Source: Pseudoselenomonas ruminis (GTDB lineage Bacteria; Bacillota; Negativicutes; Selenomonadales; Selenomonadaceae). From it: DNA of 64,000 nt. The stretch is from contig NZ_VTOY01000001.1 of assembly GCF_008271295.1 (NCBI RefSeq), forward strand, positions 434,001-498,000, given 5' to 3'. Below the pieces are notes generated by a model, which saw only the letters and a list, made by a program, of their open reading frames with translations, had not been told where the DNA came from and ran no database searches. This document shows, in pieces, positions 1 through 9,599 of the stretch. The first letter of the stretch is position 1; each line of letters begins with the position of its first letter. Position numbers and translations under genes: made by a program.

Positions 1-2850
1 TTCTTTATCCTTATCGGCCACCGTAAAGAGCACGCAGCCTTTGGTCGGTACGTTCGTACCCGAACCGATGATGGCCTTGTAGAGCGCGCGGGCATAGTGG
101 TAATCGATACCCATGACCTCACCCGTCGATTTCATCTCAGGTCCGAGGGCGATATCGACATCGGTCATCTTAGCAAACGAGAAGACCGGCGCCTTGACGG
201 CGACATACGGTTTCGGCGGTACAAGACCCGATTTATAGCCGAGTTCCTTGAGCGTGCTGCCCATGGCGATGCGCGTCGCAAGGTTTACCATCTTGACATC
301 CGTGACCTTCGAGAGGAACGGCACCGTACGCGAGGAGCGCGGGTTGACCTCGATGATGTAGACCTCGCCGTCAGCGACGACGAACTGGATGTTCAGCAGG
401 CCTTTGACGTGCAGCGCAACGGCCAGGCGTTTCGTGTAGTCGATAATCGTGTAGATGACCTTCGACGGCAGCGTCTGCGGCGGATAGACCGCAATCGAGT
501 CGCCCGAGTGGACGCCAGCGCGCTCGACGTGTTCCATGATGCCCGGGATGACGACGTCGACACCATCGGAGATACCGTCAACCTCGACCTCGGTGCCCTG
601 CATGTAGCGGTCGACGAGAACCGGATGGTCCGGCGTGACTTTTACGGCACGGCTCATGTAGTCGCGCAGCTCGTCTTCATTGTAGACGATTTCCATGGCG
701 CGGCCGCCTAATACATACGACGGGCGGACCATGACCGGATAGCCGATGTTAGCGGCACCCGTGATGGCATCTTCGAGGTTCGTGACGCTGATGCCCTGCG
801 GACGCGGAATCTGCGTCTGCGTGAGGACTTCGTCAAAGCGCTCGCGGTCCTCGGCGCGGTCGATATCGTCAACCGATGTGCCGAATACCTTGACGCCAGC
901 TTTTTGGAGTGATGCGGCAAGGTTGATGGCCGTCTGGCCGCCGAACTGGACGATGACGCCCTCCGGTTTTTCCTTGTCGATGATGTTTAGTACATCTTCG
1001 GTCGTCAGCGGCTCGAAGTACAGGCGGTCGGAAATATCAAAGTCCGTCGATACCGTCTCCGGGTTGTTGTTGATGATGATGGCTTCGATGCCCATCTCAC
1101 GCAGTGCCCAGACCGAGTGAACCGAGCAGTAGTCGAACTCGACACCCTGACCGATACGGATTGGGCCCGAGCCGAGAACGATGACCTTGCGGGCATTGGA
1201 GGTCTGGACCTCATCCTGCTCGGCGCGGAACGTCGAGTAGTAGTACGGGGTAGCAGCCTCGAACTCAGCGGCGCAGGTATCAACCATCTTGTAGGACGGC
1301 AGGATACCCATGCTCTTGCGCGTCGTGCGGATTTCGTCGACCGATTTGCCCGTGATTTCAGCAATCGAAACATCGGCAAGGCCGACGTTCTTGGCAGCCA
1401 GCATGTGCTTCGGCGTCAGCGGCTCGCTTGTAAGCGTCGTCTCGACGTCCGTGATGTTCTTGATTTTATGGATGAACCATTTGTCGATTTTCGTAATCGC
1501 ATGGATTTCATCGACTGTTGCGATACCGCGGCGCAGGGCCTCGGCGATGACAAAGATGCGCTCGTCGTTGATGCGCGCAAGGTTCTTCTTGACGCGGTCG
1601 TCATCCCAGGCATCCATCTTGTCCATGTGCAGGCGGTGTACGCCGATTTCAAGCGAACGAACGGCCTTTAAAATGGCGCCTTCGAAGTGGCGGTCGATGC
1701 TCATGACCTCGCCCGTTGCCTTCATCTGCGTGCCGAGCGTGCGGTCCGCGTAGACGAACTTGTCAAACGGCCAGCGCGGGAATTTGACGACGCAGTAGTC
1801 AAGCGCCGGCTCAAAGCAGGCTTTCGTCTTCTGCGTGACGGCATTCGTGATTTCATCGAGCGTGTAGCCGATGGCAATCTTGGCCGAAACCTTGGCAATC
1901 GGATAACCCGTAGCTTTCGATGCCAGTGCTGACGAACGGCTGACACGCGGGTTTACCTCGATGACATAATATTTGTTGCTGTTCGGGTCGAGAGCATACT
2001 GCGCGTTGCAGCCGCCCTCGATGCCGAGCTCGCGGATAATGCGCAGCGAGGCACTGCGGAGCATCTGGTACTCGTGGTCCGTCAGCGTCTGCGACGGTGC
2101 GACGACAATCGAGTCGCCCGTATGGACGCCTACCGGGTCGAAGTTTTCCATATTGCAGACGGTGATGCAGTTGTCATTGCCGTCGCGCATGACTTCGTAC
2201 TCGATTTCCTTCCAGCCGGCTACGCTGCGCTCGATGAGGACCTGGCCAATCATCGAGTAGTTGAGGCCCTTGATGACGATATCGATGAGCTCTTCTTCGT
2301 TCTCCGCGATACCGCCGCCCGTGCCGCCCATCGTATAAGCCGGGCGCACGATGACCGGATAGCCGATTTCATTGGCAAATTCCACAGCCGACGGCACATC
2401 TTCGACGATGGTCGATTCCGGGATAGGCTCGCCGAGTTTCTGCATCGTCTCTTTGAACATTTCGCGGTCTTCTGCCTTTTCGATCGCCTCAAGCGGCGTA
2501 CCTAAAAGCTCTACCCCGTATTTTTCGAGCACCCCGCGCTCAGCGAGCTGCACCGCAAGGTTCAGGCCAGCCTGGCCGCCAAGCGTGGCGAGCAAGCCAT
2601 CCGGACGTTCCTTCGAGATGATTTCCTCGAGAAATTCCGGCGTCAGCGGCTCGATGTAGACGCGGTCGGCGATATGTGAATCCGTCATGATAGTTGCCGG
2701 GTTCGAGTTTACGAGTACGACTTCAAGGCCTTCTTCTTTGAGCGAGCGGCAGGCCTGCGAGCCTGCATAGTCAAACTCTGCGGCCTGACCAATGATGATT
2801 GGGCCCGAGCCGACGACCATGACTTTTTTGAGATTTTCTTTCTTTGGCAC
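1..2850 (-). CDS. carB: Carbamoyl-phosphate synthase large subunit, 3' end cut by window edge
   Basis: Makes carbamoyl phosphate from bicarbonate, ammonia (delivered by CarA) and two ATP, feeding pyrimidine and arginine synthesis. My translation from a GTG at 2850 stays open for 950 codons to the window edge, so roughly the last 120 residues (the allosteric domain) are missing. Both ATP-grasp halves are visible: the first opens with [14 protein letters not shown] and the second repeats it as [20 protein letters not shown]. Motifs such as [20 protein letters not shown] and the parallel [15 protein letters not shown] are typical of CarB. The GTG lies 3 bases after the carA stop and has a GGGGG-type ribosome site 8 bases upstream. 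It is the last visible gene of the pyr operon. Identity is near certain. Confidence 0.96.
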   Translation of the reverse strand, partial: MPKKENLKKVMVVGSGPIIIGQAAEFDYAGSQACRSLKEEGLEVVLVNSNPATIMTDSHIADRVYIEPLTPEFLEEIISKERPDGLLATLGGQAGLNLAVQLAERGVLEKYGVELLGTPLEAIEKAEDREMFKETMQKLGEPIPESTIVEDVPSAVEFANEIGYPVIVRPAYTMGGTGGGIAENEEELIDIVIKGLNYSMIGQVLIERSVAGWKEIEYEVMRDGNDNCITVCNMENFDPVGVHTGDSIVVAPSQTLTDHEYQMLRSASLRIIRELGIEGGCNAQYALDPNSNKYYVIEVNPRVSRSSALASKATGYPIAKVSAKIAIGYTLDEITNAVTQKTKACFEPALDYCVVKFPRWPFDKFVYADRTLGTQMKATGEVMSIDRHFEGAILKAVRSLEIGVHRLHMDKMDAWDDDRVKKNLARINDERIFVIAEALRRGIATVDEIHAITKIDKWFIHKIKNITDVETTLTSEPLTPKHMLAAKNVGLADVSIAEITGKSVDEIRTTRKSMGILPSYKMVDTCAAEFEAATPYYYSTFRAEQDEVQTSNARKVIVLGSGPIRIGQGVEFDYCSVHSVWALREMGIEAIIINNNPETVSTDFDISDRLYFEPLTTEDVLNIIDKEKPEGVIVQFGGQTAINLAASLQKAGVKVFGTSVDDIDRAEDRERFDEVLTQTQIPRPQGISVTNLEDAITGAANIGYPVMVRPSYVLGGRAMEIVYNEDELRDYMSRAVKVTPDHPVLVDRYMQGTEVEVDGISDGVDVVIPGIMEHVERAGVHSGDSIAVYPPQTLPSKVIYTIIDYTKRLAVALHVKGLLNIQFVVADGEVYIIEVNPRSSRTVPFLSKVTDVKMVNLATRIAMGSTLKELGYKSGLVPPKPYVAVKAPVFSFAKMTDVDIALGPEMKSTGEVMGIDYHYARALYKAIIGSGTNVPTKGCVLFTVADKDKE

Positions 2851-2853
2851 AGT

Positions 2854-3924
2854 TTATTCCCCCTTGAGCATCGTCCAGAACTGATCGAAAAGATACATAT
2901 TGTCATCCGGTCCCGGCGATGCCTCCGGGTGGTACTGTACCGAGAAAATCGGCAGGTCTTTGTGGCGCATGCCTTCGACCGTGCCATCGTTGACATTGAT
3001 ATGCGTGACTTCAAGCGGCAGGTCCTTTAGCGACTCCTCGTCAACGGCATAGCCGTGGTTCTGCGAGGAAATCTGCACGCGGCCCGTCAACAGGTTCTTG
3101 ACCGGCTGGTTGCAGCCGCGATGGCCGAACTTGAGCTTGTAGGTCTTAGCGCCGAACGAGCGCGCGAGCAGCTGATGGCCAAGGCAGATGCCAAAGATTG
3201 GCTTCTTGCCGATAAGTTTCTTGATTTCTTCGACGATTTCGGGAACGTCGGCCGGGTCGCCAGGACCGTTCGAGAGGAAGATGCCATCTGGGCTTAAGGC
3301 CAGGACTTCTTCTGCCGTCGTATGCGCCGGCACGACCGTGAGCTTGCAGCCAAGGTCATGCAAGGATTTTAAGATATTCTGCTTGACGCCAAAGTCCATG
3401 GCGACAACGTGCGGTGCATCCGCGGACTCTGCCTCCATCGTATAGGTTTCGGGCGTCGTGACTTCCATAACGACATCCTTCTTGATGGGCACGGCAAAGA
3501 GTTCATCGATTTCAGTCTTGGCAGCGTCTTCGGGGACGATAATGCCCTTCATGGTGCCGGCCGAGCGGATTTTGCGCGTTACGGCGCGCGTATCGACATC
3601 ATAAAGACACGGTACGCCCTGTTTCGTCAAAAAGTCCGCGAGGCTCGTCTCGTAGTGCCAGTTGCTGCCGACTTCGCAGAGCTCGCCAATGATAAAGCCG
3701 TTGACAAAGGATTTGCGCGACTGCATGAAAAGGTCCGCGATACCGTAGTTGCCAACCATCGGATACGTGAGCGTCAGAATCTGACGGCAGTACGACGGGT
3801 CCGTCAGGCTTTCCTGATAGCCCGTCATGCCTGTATTGAATACAACCTCGCCGGTTGCCTTGATATTATTCAAAAGTTTGCCGTGGAAAACGGTACCGTC
3901 CTCCAGGATCAATTTACCTTTCAT
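2854..3924 (-). CDS. carA: Carbamoyl-phosphate synthase small subunit (glutaminase)
   Basis: Hydrolyses glutamine and channels ammonia to CarB. The protein has 356 residues, normal for the family. The N-terminal small-chain domain spans about 1-130 and the class I glutamine amidotransferase domain about 172-352. The catalytic triad is visible: Cys247 in GICLGHQ, and His332 and Glu334 in QYHPEAS. The ATG has a GAGGTG ribosome site. It lies 34 bases after pyrC and 3 bases before carB, so the two subunits are probably made in step. Placement in the pyrimidine operon suggests control by pyrimidines rather than arginine; that is inference. Confidence 0.97.
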   Translation of the reverse strand: MKGKLILEDGTVFHGKLLNNIKATGEVVFNTGMTGYQESLTDPSYCRQILTLTYPMVGNYGIADLFMQSRKSFVNGFIIGELCEVGSNWHYETSLADFLTKQGVPCLYDVDTRAVTRKIRSAGTMKGIIVPEDAAKTEIDELFAVPIKKDVVMEVTTPETYTMEAESADAPHVVAMDFGVKQNILKSLHDLGCKLTVVPAHTTAEEVLALSPDGIFLSNGPGDPADVPEIVEEIKKLIGKKPIFGICLGHQLLARSFGAKTYKLKFGHRGCNQPVKNLLTGRVQISSQNHGYAVDEESLKDLPLEVTHINVNDGTVEGMRHKDLPIFSVQYHPEASPGPDDNMYLFDQFWTMLKGE

Positions 3925-3958
3925 GAAATCACCTCATATAGTTTCAAGGACTGCCTTC

Positions 3959-5245
3959 TTAGCGTACTTTTCCATCCTGCATGACAATCTTGCCATCGAC
4001 GATGGTAAGTACGGCCTTGCCTTTAAGCTCGCGGCCAATAAACGGACTGTGGCTGCCCTTCGTGTAGAATTTCTTTTCGTCAACCGTCCAGGAAAGTTCC
4101 GGGTCGATGACCGTGATGTCGGCGCTCTTGCCAACCGTAAGCGTACCCGCGTCCATGCCGAACACTTTAGCCGGTTCAGAGGTCATCTTGGCGATGATGG
4201 TCGGCAGGTCGAGTTTATCGGCATGGTAAAGGTCGGTCAGCATGATGCCAAGTGACGTCTCAAGACCTGGGAAACCGCTCGGTGCGTAGATGTACTCGCG
4301 GTCCTTGTCCTCCTGTGCATGCGGGGAGTGGTCGGTGACGATAGCATCAATCGTACCGTCTTTCAGGCCCTCAAGCAGAGCGTCACAATCTTTCTGTGCG
4401 CGCAGCGGCGGATTGATTTTCGTCGACGTGTCAAACAGGTTGACGCATTCGTCAGTCATCGTCAGATGCTGCGGCGTGACTTCACAAGTTACGCGTACGC
4501 CGCGTTTCTTGGCCTGGCGCACGATATCAACGGCGCGGGCCGAGCTGATATGGGCGACGTGGACGCGGGAGCCTGCGTACTCAGCGAGCATGATGTCGCG
4601 GGCTACGGCGATATCCTCAGCGACCGTCGGGCGGCCCTTGAGGCCGAGCATCGCACTGCGATGGCCTTCGTTCATGACGCCGTCTTCGACGAGCGACGTC
4701 TCTTCGTCATGGTTGACGATGACCTTGTCAAACGTGTGCAGGTAATCAAACGCATTCAAGAGGACTTTGGCTTTCTGGTCGTAATGGCCATCGTCGGAGA
4801 AAGCAACGGCACCGGCTTCAATCATATCGCCGAGCTCAGCCAGTTCCTTGCCCTGCTGCCCTTTCGTTACGGCACCGATGATCTTCACATGGACTTTGGC
4901 GACGTCTTCGGCGCGCTTTTCGAGGCTGCGGACCATTGCGGCATCATCGACAGCCGGCTTCGTATTCGGCATCGTGCAGACCGTTGTGAAACCGCCAGCT
5001 GCGGCGGCGTTAGCACCCGACTCGAAGTCCTCCTTGGCCTCCTGGCCCGGCTCGCGGAAGTGGACGTGCAGGTCGATAAGGCCCGGCGTCACGACTTTGC
5101 CCGTGGCATCGTAGACCTCTGCCCCATCGGCGGCAAGGTTTTCGCCGATTTCCTTGATCTTGCCATCCTCGACGAGCACATCGGCGATTTTATCGAATTT
5201 CTCGGCCGGATTGATGACACGGCCGCCTTTTAACAAAAGTTTCAT
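3959..5245 (-). CDS. pyrC: Dihydroorotase, class I
   Basis: Cyclises N-carbamoyl-aspartate to dihydroorotate, the third step of UMP synthesis. The 428-residue length fits class I bacterial dihydroorotases. The zinc-binding signature DLHVHFREPGQE is at residues 59-70 (His60, His62, Arg64), and the late amidohydrolase motif IVTDHSPHAQEDKD carries the expected catalytic Asp. The ATG overlaps the pyrB stop as ATGA, a four-base overlap that usually means translational coupling. It is followed by carA after a short gap. Nothing looks damaged. Confidence 0.97.
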   Translation of the reverse strand: MKLLLKGGRVINPAEKFDKIADVLVEDGKIKEIGENLAADGAEVYDATGKVVTPGLIDLHVHFREPGQEAKEDFESGANAAAAGGFTTVCTMPNTKPAVDDAAMVRSLEKRAEDVAKVHVKIIGAVTKGQQGKELAELGDMIEAGAVAFSDDGHYDQKAKVLLNAFDYLHTFDKVIVNHDEETSLVEDGVMNEGHRSAMLGLKGRPTVAEDIAVARDIMLAEYAGSRVHVAHISSARAVDIVRQAKKRGVRVTCEVTPQHLTMTDECVNLFDTSTKINPPLRAQKDCDALLEGLKDGTIDAIVTDHSPHAQEDKDREYIYAPSGFPGLETSLGIMLTDLYHADKLDLPTIIAKMTSEPAKVFGMDAGTLTVGKSADITVIDPELSWTVDEKKFYTKGSHSPFIGRELKGKAVLTIVDGKIVMQDGKVR

Positions 5246-6189
5246 TCCTGTTTTCCTCCCGTCAATACCAAGGTAAAGAGTGCCATGCGGACTGCGACAC
5301 CATTCTGGACCTGTTCCTGAATGGCGGAGTTATCGCCGTAGGCAGTGAACGGAGAGATTTCCCAGCCCTTGTTCATCGGGCCCGGATGCAGGATGAGTAC
5401 ATCATCTTTGGCAAGCTTCAGGCGCATGTCGTTAAGGCCAAAGATGCGGGCGTACTCGCGCGTCGTCGGGAACAGGCCGCCCTTCATGCGCTCGAGCTGG
5501 ATGCGCAGGACCTCGATGACATCGGCGTTAGCGATGGCATCTTCGATGCGCTCGTGGACGACGACGCCCGGCTCCTGATAGAGGAAACGCGGAATCAGCG
5601 TCTTCGGGCCGGCGATATGGACTTCCATGCCCATCTTGCGCATGCCGTAGATATCCGAGCGCGCAACGCGGCTGTGCAGCACGTCACCGATGATGGCGAC
5701 CTTGAGGCCTTCGAGATGGCCCTTGTGCTCCTGAATCGTAAAGAGGTTCAACAGGCCCTGCGACGGATGCGCATGGGCACCGTCACCGGCATTCAAGATG
5801 ACCGGGCTTACGATGCGGGAGGCGTACTCAGCAGCACCCTCAGCCTTGTGGCGCATGACGATGGCGTCGACCCCCATGGCCTCGACCGTGTAGAGCGTAT
5901 CGCGCAGGCTCTCGCCCTTGACGATGGAACTCGTGCCGGCCGTGATATTTACGACATCGGCACCGAGGTATTTACCAGCAAGCTCGAACGACGTGCGCGT
6001 GCGCGTGCTCGGCTCGTAAAACAGCGTGACAATGGATTTTCCGCGCAGTGTCGGTACCTTCTTGATATCACGATGGATGATGTTCTTCATTTCCTTCGCG
6101 GTCTCAAGTACGAGACGAATCTCTTCCGGGCTGAAATCCTCCAGGCCCAGGACGTTCTTTCCTCGCAAGGATACATTAGTTTTTCCCAA
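5242..6189 (-). CDS. pyrB: Aspartate carbamoyltransferase catalytic subunit
   Basis: Condenses carbamoyl phosphate with aspartate. The phosphate-binding motif STRTRTSFE and the HPSQGLLNL motif mark the carbamoyltransferase fold. Two starts are possible: a GTG at 6198, which would overlap the Shine-Dalgarno AAGGAG itself, and an in-frame TTG at 6189 with that AAGGAG 8 bases upstream. I chose the TTG, giving 315 residues. No pyrI regulatory subunit is seen, so the enzyme is probably the unregulated trimer common in Firmicutes. It is the first gene of the pyr operon and lies behind a leader with an attenuator-like hairpin. Confidence 0.95.
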   Translation of the reverse strand: MGKTNVSLRGKNVLGLEDFSPEEIRLVLETAKEMKNIIHRDIKKVPTLRGKSIVTLFYEPSTRTRTSFELAGKYLGADVVNITAGTSSIVKGESLRDTLYTVEAMGVDAIVMRHKAEGAAEYASRIVSPVILNAGDGAHAHPSQGLLNLFTIQEHKGHLEGLKVAIIGDVLHSRVARSDIYGMRKMGMEVHIAGPKTLIPRFLYQEPGVVVHERIEDAIANADVIEVLRIQLERMKGGLFPTTREYARIFGLNDMRLKLAKDDVLILHPGPMNKGWEISPFTAYGDNSAIQEQVQNGVAVRMALFTLVLTGGKQE

Positions 6190-6221
6190 GTCAATCACTC
6201 CTTAACATGTTGACAGTCATA

Positions 6222-6251
6222 ATTGTACATTACTTATGTATAAAGTTTCAA
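6222..6251 (-). promoter_or_regulatory. Possible proximal pyr promoter downstream of the attenuator
   Basis: On the minus strand, TTGAAA (6251-6246) and TACAAT (6227-6222) are separated by 18 bases. If used, transcription would start about 25 bases before the pyrB TTG and bypass the upstream attenuator hairpin, giving a constitutive basal transcript. This rests only on promoter resemblance, and the region is AT-rich, so it could be chance. Confidence 0.35.
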
Positions 6252-6285
6252 GGAGAAATCCATTGCCTTTTGCTATTTATTCATC

Positions 6286-6323
6286 AAAAAAGAGCTTTCC
6301 TATGCGTATGCATAAGAAAGCCC
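6286..6323 (-). terminator. Attenuator-type terminator in the pyr leader
   Basis: On the minus strand a 13-bp stem (arms 6323-6311 and 6304-6292, two G-U pairs) with a 6-base loop is followed directly by six T residues. It lies between a strong promoter (6441-6469) and pyrB, with no gene in between, so it can only act on the operon's own leader. The 5' arm can instead pair with an upstream segment (6357-6369), as expected for attenuation. Confidence 0.8.
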
Positions 6324-6328
6324 AAGCT

Positions 6329-6369
6329 TTACGATAAACTTATAGCGTTGTTCATTGCTTCCCTTATGC
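6329..6369 (-). promoter_or_regulatory. Candidate anti-terminator strand and 8-codon leader ORF
   Basis: The minus-strand segment GCATAAGGGAAGC (6369-6357) is complementary, with one bulge, to the 5' arm of the terminator at 6323-6311, so pairing would block the terminator. The same purine run AAGGGAAG could serve as ribosome site for a tiny ORF, ATG at 6355 to TAA at 6329, encoding eight residues (MNNAISLS). Whether it is translated is unknown. A further small hairpin with loop ACGAGAG (6432-6416) lies near the transcript start; it resembles a PyrR loop only weakly. Confidence 0.4.
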
Positions 6370-6440
6370 GCATCGCGGTACGCATTTTAAAAGGTAATGT
6401 ATTTGTATGTCCTTGAGCAGCTCTCGTCTGCTTTGCACTT

Positions 6441-6469
6441 ATTATACCCTCCCCACGGACAAAATGCAA
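6441..6469 (-). promoter_or_regulatory. Main pyr operon promoter
   Basis: TTGCAT (6469-6464) and a perfect TATAAT (6446-6441) are 17 bases apart on the minus strand. The predicted start near 6434 gives a leader of about 240 bases before pyrB, containing the attenuator elements. Confidence 0.75.
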
Positions 6470-6527
6470 GGGAGTATTTTTATTTTTTCAAGGACACATG
6501 ACATCTTTTCCTTTCTGAATTATATAG

Positions 6528-6559
6528 AAAAAGTACGCATTCATCCCGAAATGCGTACT
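6528..6559 (-). terminator. Terminator after the small gene at 6566-6880
   Basis: A 10-bp perfect stem (AGTACGCATT / AATGCGTACT, 8-base loop) is followed by five T residues on the minus strand, immediately after the stop codon of the upstream hypothetical gene. Confidence 0.75.
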
Positions 6560-6565
6560 CTGCTT

Positions 6566-6880
6566 TTAAACGGCCGACGGAACAAACTCTTCCTCGGCAT
6601 ATCCATATCTTGCCGTAACACGGTATATCAGGCGGTCATCCTCGGCACTGCGAATCGTGATGTGATCAAGATCCCTCAGCATCGCCTTAATATCCATGAC
6701 AGCTGCCATGCTGCTGATATAATCGATAGCCCTCGCCATACTGATTTTATGCCGCTCTGGTTCTATGGCTCCCTCATGATAGATATCCATATTGACTTTG
6801 GCCTCTCGGTTCACCGGATAGCGGCACAATTCCGGCTCCCAAGCGTTCGTTATCTTTTTGATACGCTCGATTTGTTCCAT
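6566..6880 (-). CDS. Hypothetical protein, 104 residues
   Basis: I do not recognise the family. The start is taken at the ATG giving MEQIERIKK because a GGGGAG ribosome site lies 10 bases upstream; an ATG 18 bases earlier contains that site and is less likely. The sequence is soluble and mixed alpha/beta in character, with no signal peptide, membrane segment or metal motif. It stands alone between the pyr leader and the beta-CASP nuclease gene and has its own terminator, which supports it being a real transcription unit. Confidence 0.6.
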   Translation of the reverse strand: MEQIERIKKITNAWEPELCRYPVNREAKVNMDIYHEGAIEPERHKISMARAIDYISSMAAVMDIKAMLRDLDHITIRSAEDDRLIYRVTARYGYAEEEFVPSAV

Positions 6881-6999
6881 ACCATCGCTTCTCCCCATTA
6901 CTTACATCATGATATAACTTGAAACAACATACATCATAATAGCAGGCTGGGCGGTGAGCGTCAAGGCCTAAAGTCCCATAACATGATTTTTAATTTTTA

Positions 7000-8613
7000 T
7001 CAAATATTGAACGGTGTCAAAAGTTTTTTCAAATAGTTGAACCCCTTGGTAATCGCCTTAACCAGCGGCTCCATTGTCTTGGGCTGGCGGATGACCAGCT
7101 GCATAACCTTGTGGCGCAGATTCCGGTACTCCGCATCGAATTCACGCAGCTGTTCTTCCATTTCCTTTTCCACCGAAACCTCGGGGATATTGGAAAGCTG
7201 AACTTCCGAGGCGCGGCCGCTGATTTTTACCGCATCGCCGCGGAAAGGAATGTATACTTCTTCGCCGCACTCTTTTTGAATCCGGCTCTTTAGTGCCTCC
7301 TGCCCTTGGGCTTCGCCGTGAACGATGAATACCTTGGCCGGCTTCGGGTCCTGGAAATTGCTAATCCAATCCATCAGCTGATTGGCGTCAGCATGAGCCG
7401 AAAAACCATCGAGCATCTGAATTTGTGCTTTTACGGCCACTTCTTCACCGAGAACGCGGACACGCTTGATACCCTCAATCAGACGGCGGCCCAAACTCCC
7501 TTCGGCCTGGTAGCCGACAAAGAGAATCGTAGACTCCGGGCGCCAGAGATTGTGTTTTAGATGATGCAAAATACGTCCGGCATCGGCCATTCCCGATGCT
7601 GAGATAATGATTTGCGAACTTTCCGAGCTGTTAAGGGCCCGCGAATCTTCCGGCGTTTCACAGATGCGGACTTGCGGGAACTCAATCATTTTGCCGCTTT
7701 GGCCAAACATCTTAATCGTCTCTTCGTCAAAGTCCTGGAAATTCCGCATGAATATACGCGTGGCATTAATGGCCAGCGGACTGTCAATGACAATGGGAAT
7801 ATCGCTGTCCAAGCGCCCGGCTTTCCAAAGGTTGTAGAGATAATACAAAAGCGTCTGGGTACGTCCGACCGCAAAGGAGGGAATGATTACATTGCCTCCG
7901 CGGTCCATGGTATCGTTGATGATTTCGAGCAGAGCCGTTTCTTTGTCGTAGATTTGATGGAGCCGGTCACCATAAGTGGATTCGACGATGAGGAAATCGG
8001 CGCCCGTCAGGACCGTAGGGTCTTTGATGATCGGCTGGTTTGGCTGCCCCAAATCGCCCGAAAAGACGAGTTTGGTTGTCTTCGTATCTTCCGTAACCAG
8101 AATCTCTACAATCGCCGAGCCTAAAATATGACCAGCATCATAAAAAGTAACTTCTACGTTATCGCCAAGCTGAAATTTTGTTTCGTAGGGCATTGGCACG
8201 AAATGTTCCAACGCATCGGTGGCATCTTGTAACGAATAGATCGGCTGAATGGGTTCTTCCCCACGGCGCCGGTTCTTGCGGTTGGATAACTCCGCATCCG
8301 ATTCCTGGATGTGCGCAGAATCCGGCAGCATGATTTGGGCCAAATCGCAGGTGGCCTTGGTAGCATAAACCGTTCCTTGGAAGCCCTCATGCACGAGTTT
8401 CGGAATGAGACCGCAGTGGTCAACATGGGCATGCGTAAGGATAACGCTGTCGATATTGGCCGGGTTAAACGGAAATTCCTCATAATTGTGCTCCCGTATC
8501 CGGCGCGAGCCTTGGAACATTCCACAATCAATCAGGTAGTAACGCTCCAGTGTTTCCAGCAAATAGCACGAGCCTGTAACCGTATGTGCTGCTCCTAAGA
8601 ATTCCAACCGCAT
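7000..8613 (-). CDS. MBL-fold beta-CASP RNA nuclease
   Basis: A 537-residue metallo-beta-lactamase/beta-CASP protein of the RNA-processing group (CPSF73-like, COG1236 type). The zinc motif HAHVDH is at 61-66. The beta-CASP insert spans about 245-385 with SFAVGRTQTLLYYL at its start, and the Zn-dependent RNA-metabolism C-terminus shows DGFSAHADANQL and FIVHGEAQ. An AAAGGAG ribosome site precedes the ATG. The family trims or degrades RNA; the cellular substrate here cannot be told from sequence. It appears monocistronic. Residues 460-537 form a charged tail ending in a hydrophobic stretch without an obvious domain. Confidence 0.9.
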   Translation of the reverse strand: MRLEFLGAAHTVTGSCYLLETLERYYLIDCGMFQGSRRIREHNYEEFPFNPANIDSVILTHAHVDHCGLIPKLVHEGFQGTVYATKATCDLAQIMLPDSAHIQESDAELSNRKNRRRGEEPIQPIYSLQDATDALEHFVPMPYETKFQLGDNVEVTFYDAGHILGSAIVEILVTEDTKTTKLVFSGDLGQPNQPIIKDPTVLTGADFLIVESTYGDRLHQIYDKETALLEIINDTMDRGGNVIIPSFAVGRTQTLLYYLYNLWKAGRLDSDIPIVIDSPLAINATRIFMRNFQDFDEETIKMFGQSGKMIEFPQVRICETPEDSRALNSSESSQIIISASGMADAGRILHHLKHNLWRPESTILFVGYQAEGSLGRRLIEGIKRVRVLGEEVAVKAQIQMLDGFSAHADANQLMDWISNFQDPKPAKVFIVHGEAQGQEALKSRIQKECGEEVYIPFRGDAVKISGRASEVQLSNIPEVSVEKEMEEQLREFDAEYRNLRHKVMQLVIRQPKTMEPLVKAITKGFNYLKKLLTPFNI

Positions 8614-8685
8614 AAGAATCCACTCCTTTGCTATTTCTTTGTTAATAATATTCGCAAAATAGCATTGTTTTTCCTGCTAAGACAA

Positions 8686-8731
8686 GAAAAAACTACTGTC
8701 CCAACGGCTAATGCCGAGACAGTAGTTTTAA
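8686..8731 (-). terminator. Terminator of the 9477-8742 gene pair
   Basis: A 12-bp stem (AAAACTACTGTC with its complement) encloses a 17-base loop that can itself fold, and ends in a T run on the minus strand. It lies just after the stop at 8742. Confidence 0.8.
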
Positions 8732-8741
8732 TGAATTCTTT

Positions 8742-9089
8742 TTAAAGATTGCGTGCGATTCCCCACAAGCAAAGGACGAGCACACAAAACCAGGTCAATA
8801 TCTTTGCTGGCACAAACGACCAGTTTTTCGGATTATGCTGATGAAGCACCAGCAGGATAATCAGCGGTGACAACCACACGACAACCGGATTCGCCGCATA
8901 AGCGCCAGCAAAATCCCCATAGGACAGCCTGACAAACAACGTGGTAATCCCACAGCCCGGGCAAAGATAACCCGTAAGCATCCGGAATGGACAATGCAGG
9001 GAAAACAGCTGATAGCGTGCACTCAGCAGATAAAGCAGGGCCGCTATCAGCCACCAACCTTTTGACATGTCAGGCAATTTCTTAAGCAT
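8742..9089 (-). CDS. DUF2752-family small membrane protein
   Basis: About 115 residues with three hydrophobic helices and the family signature CPFRMLTGYLCPGCGITT near residue 35, including the CPGCG cysteine cluster. The function of DUF2752 is unknown. The ATG at 9089 overlaps the end of the DUF4234 gene by eight bases, so the two are probably translated together; a second in-frame ATG (9068) begins MSKGWW and cannot be excluded. Pairing of DUF4234 and DUF2752 genes is a recurrent arrangement in Firmicutes, which supports both calls. Confidence 0.75.
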   Translation of the reverse strand: MLKKLPDMSKGWWLIAALLYLLSARYQLFSLHCPFRMLTGYLCPGCGITTLFVRLSYGDFAGAYAANPVVVWLSPLIILLVLHQHNPKNWSFVPAKILTWFCVLVLCLWGIARNL

Positions 9090-9477
9090 TCGGGTACATC
9101 TGCTGCGGCAGCTGGCTGCCATTTTGCGCATCAAAGTCGATAACATCGTTGATATTGCTCTGGATTAACGCATACGAAACAAGTCCAAGGGCAAATACAG
9201 CCAAGACGATGTATAAGAGTCCGCTGTTGTTATCGGCATGCATTCCACGCATCAGCTTTGCCTCTGTCATGGTCTCACCCATTTTATACATCCAGTAAAA
9301 ACTATAAATGCCGCAGGTTAAAAGCGTATATATAATCACCATTCCGCCCGAGGCCGTTGTCTGGCGTCCTAGCAGCATGTGCGCTTCTTCGGTCATCTTA
9401 TACATCCAATAGATGCCATAAATTCCGCAAGTGATTAAGGTGAATACGATTGCGAGTCCAATACTTCTTTTTTCCAT
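9082..9477 (-). CDS. DUF4234-family membrane protein
   Basis: A 131-residue protein with a clear internal repeat: TLITCGIYGIYWMYKM at about 14-29 and TLLTCGIYSFYWMYKM at about 51-66. It is followed by a third hydrophobic segment (about 87-105). This duplicated CGIYxxYWMYKM helix is the hallmark of DUF4234. A GAGGAG ribosome site precedes the ATG. The downstream DUF2752 gene overlaps its 3' end. The biochemical role is not known. Confidence 0.8.
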   Translation of the reverse strand: MEKRSIGLAIVFTLITCGIYGIYWMYKMTEEAHMLLGRQTTASGGMVIIYTLLTCGIYSFYWMYKMGETMTEAKLMRGMHADNNSGLLYIVLAVFALGLVSYALIQSNINDVIDFDAQNGSQLPQQMYPNA

Positions 9478-9599
9478 AAGAATCTCCTCTTTTACTATAA
9501 ATTTGATAAATTCCTACGTAAGTATACGACGCAAAATTAGTAAACCCTTTAAAATTTAATAAAAAATTACTAAAGAATATTCACCCTATATAAAACCAT

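Noticed and set aside
4319-6213. Plus-strand frames opposite pyrC and pyrB
   Set aside because: Composition mirrors the real genes and no promoter or ribosome site is present.
6416-6432. PyrR binding loop in the pyr leader
   Set aside because: The small hairpin has a GAGAG-containing loop but lacks most of the consensus; kept only as a remark.
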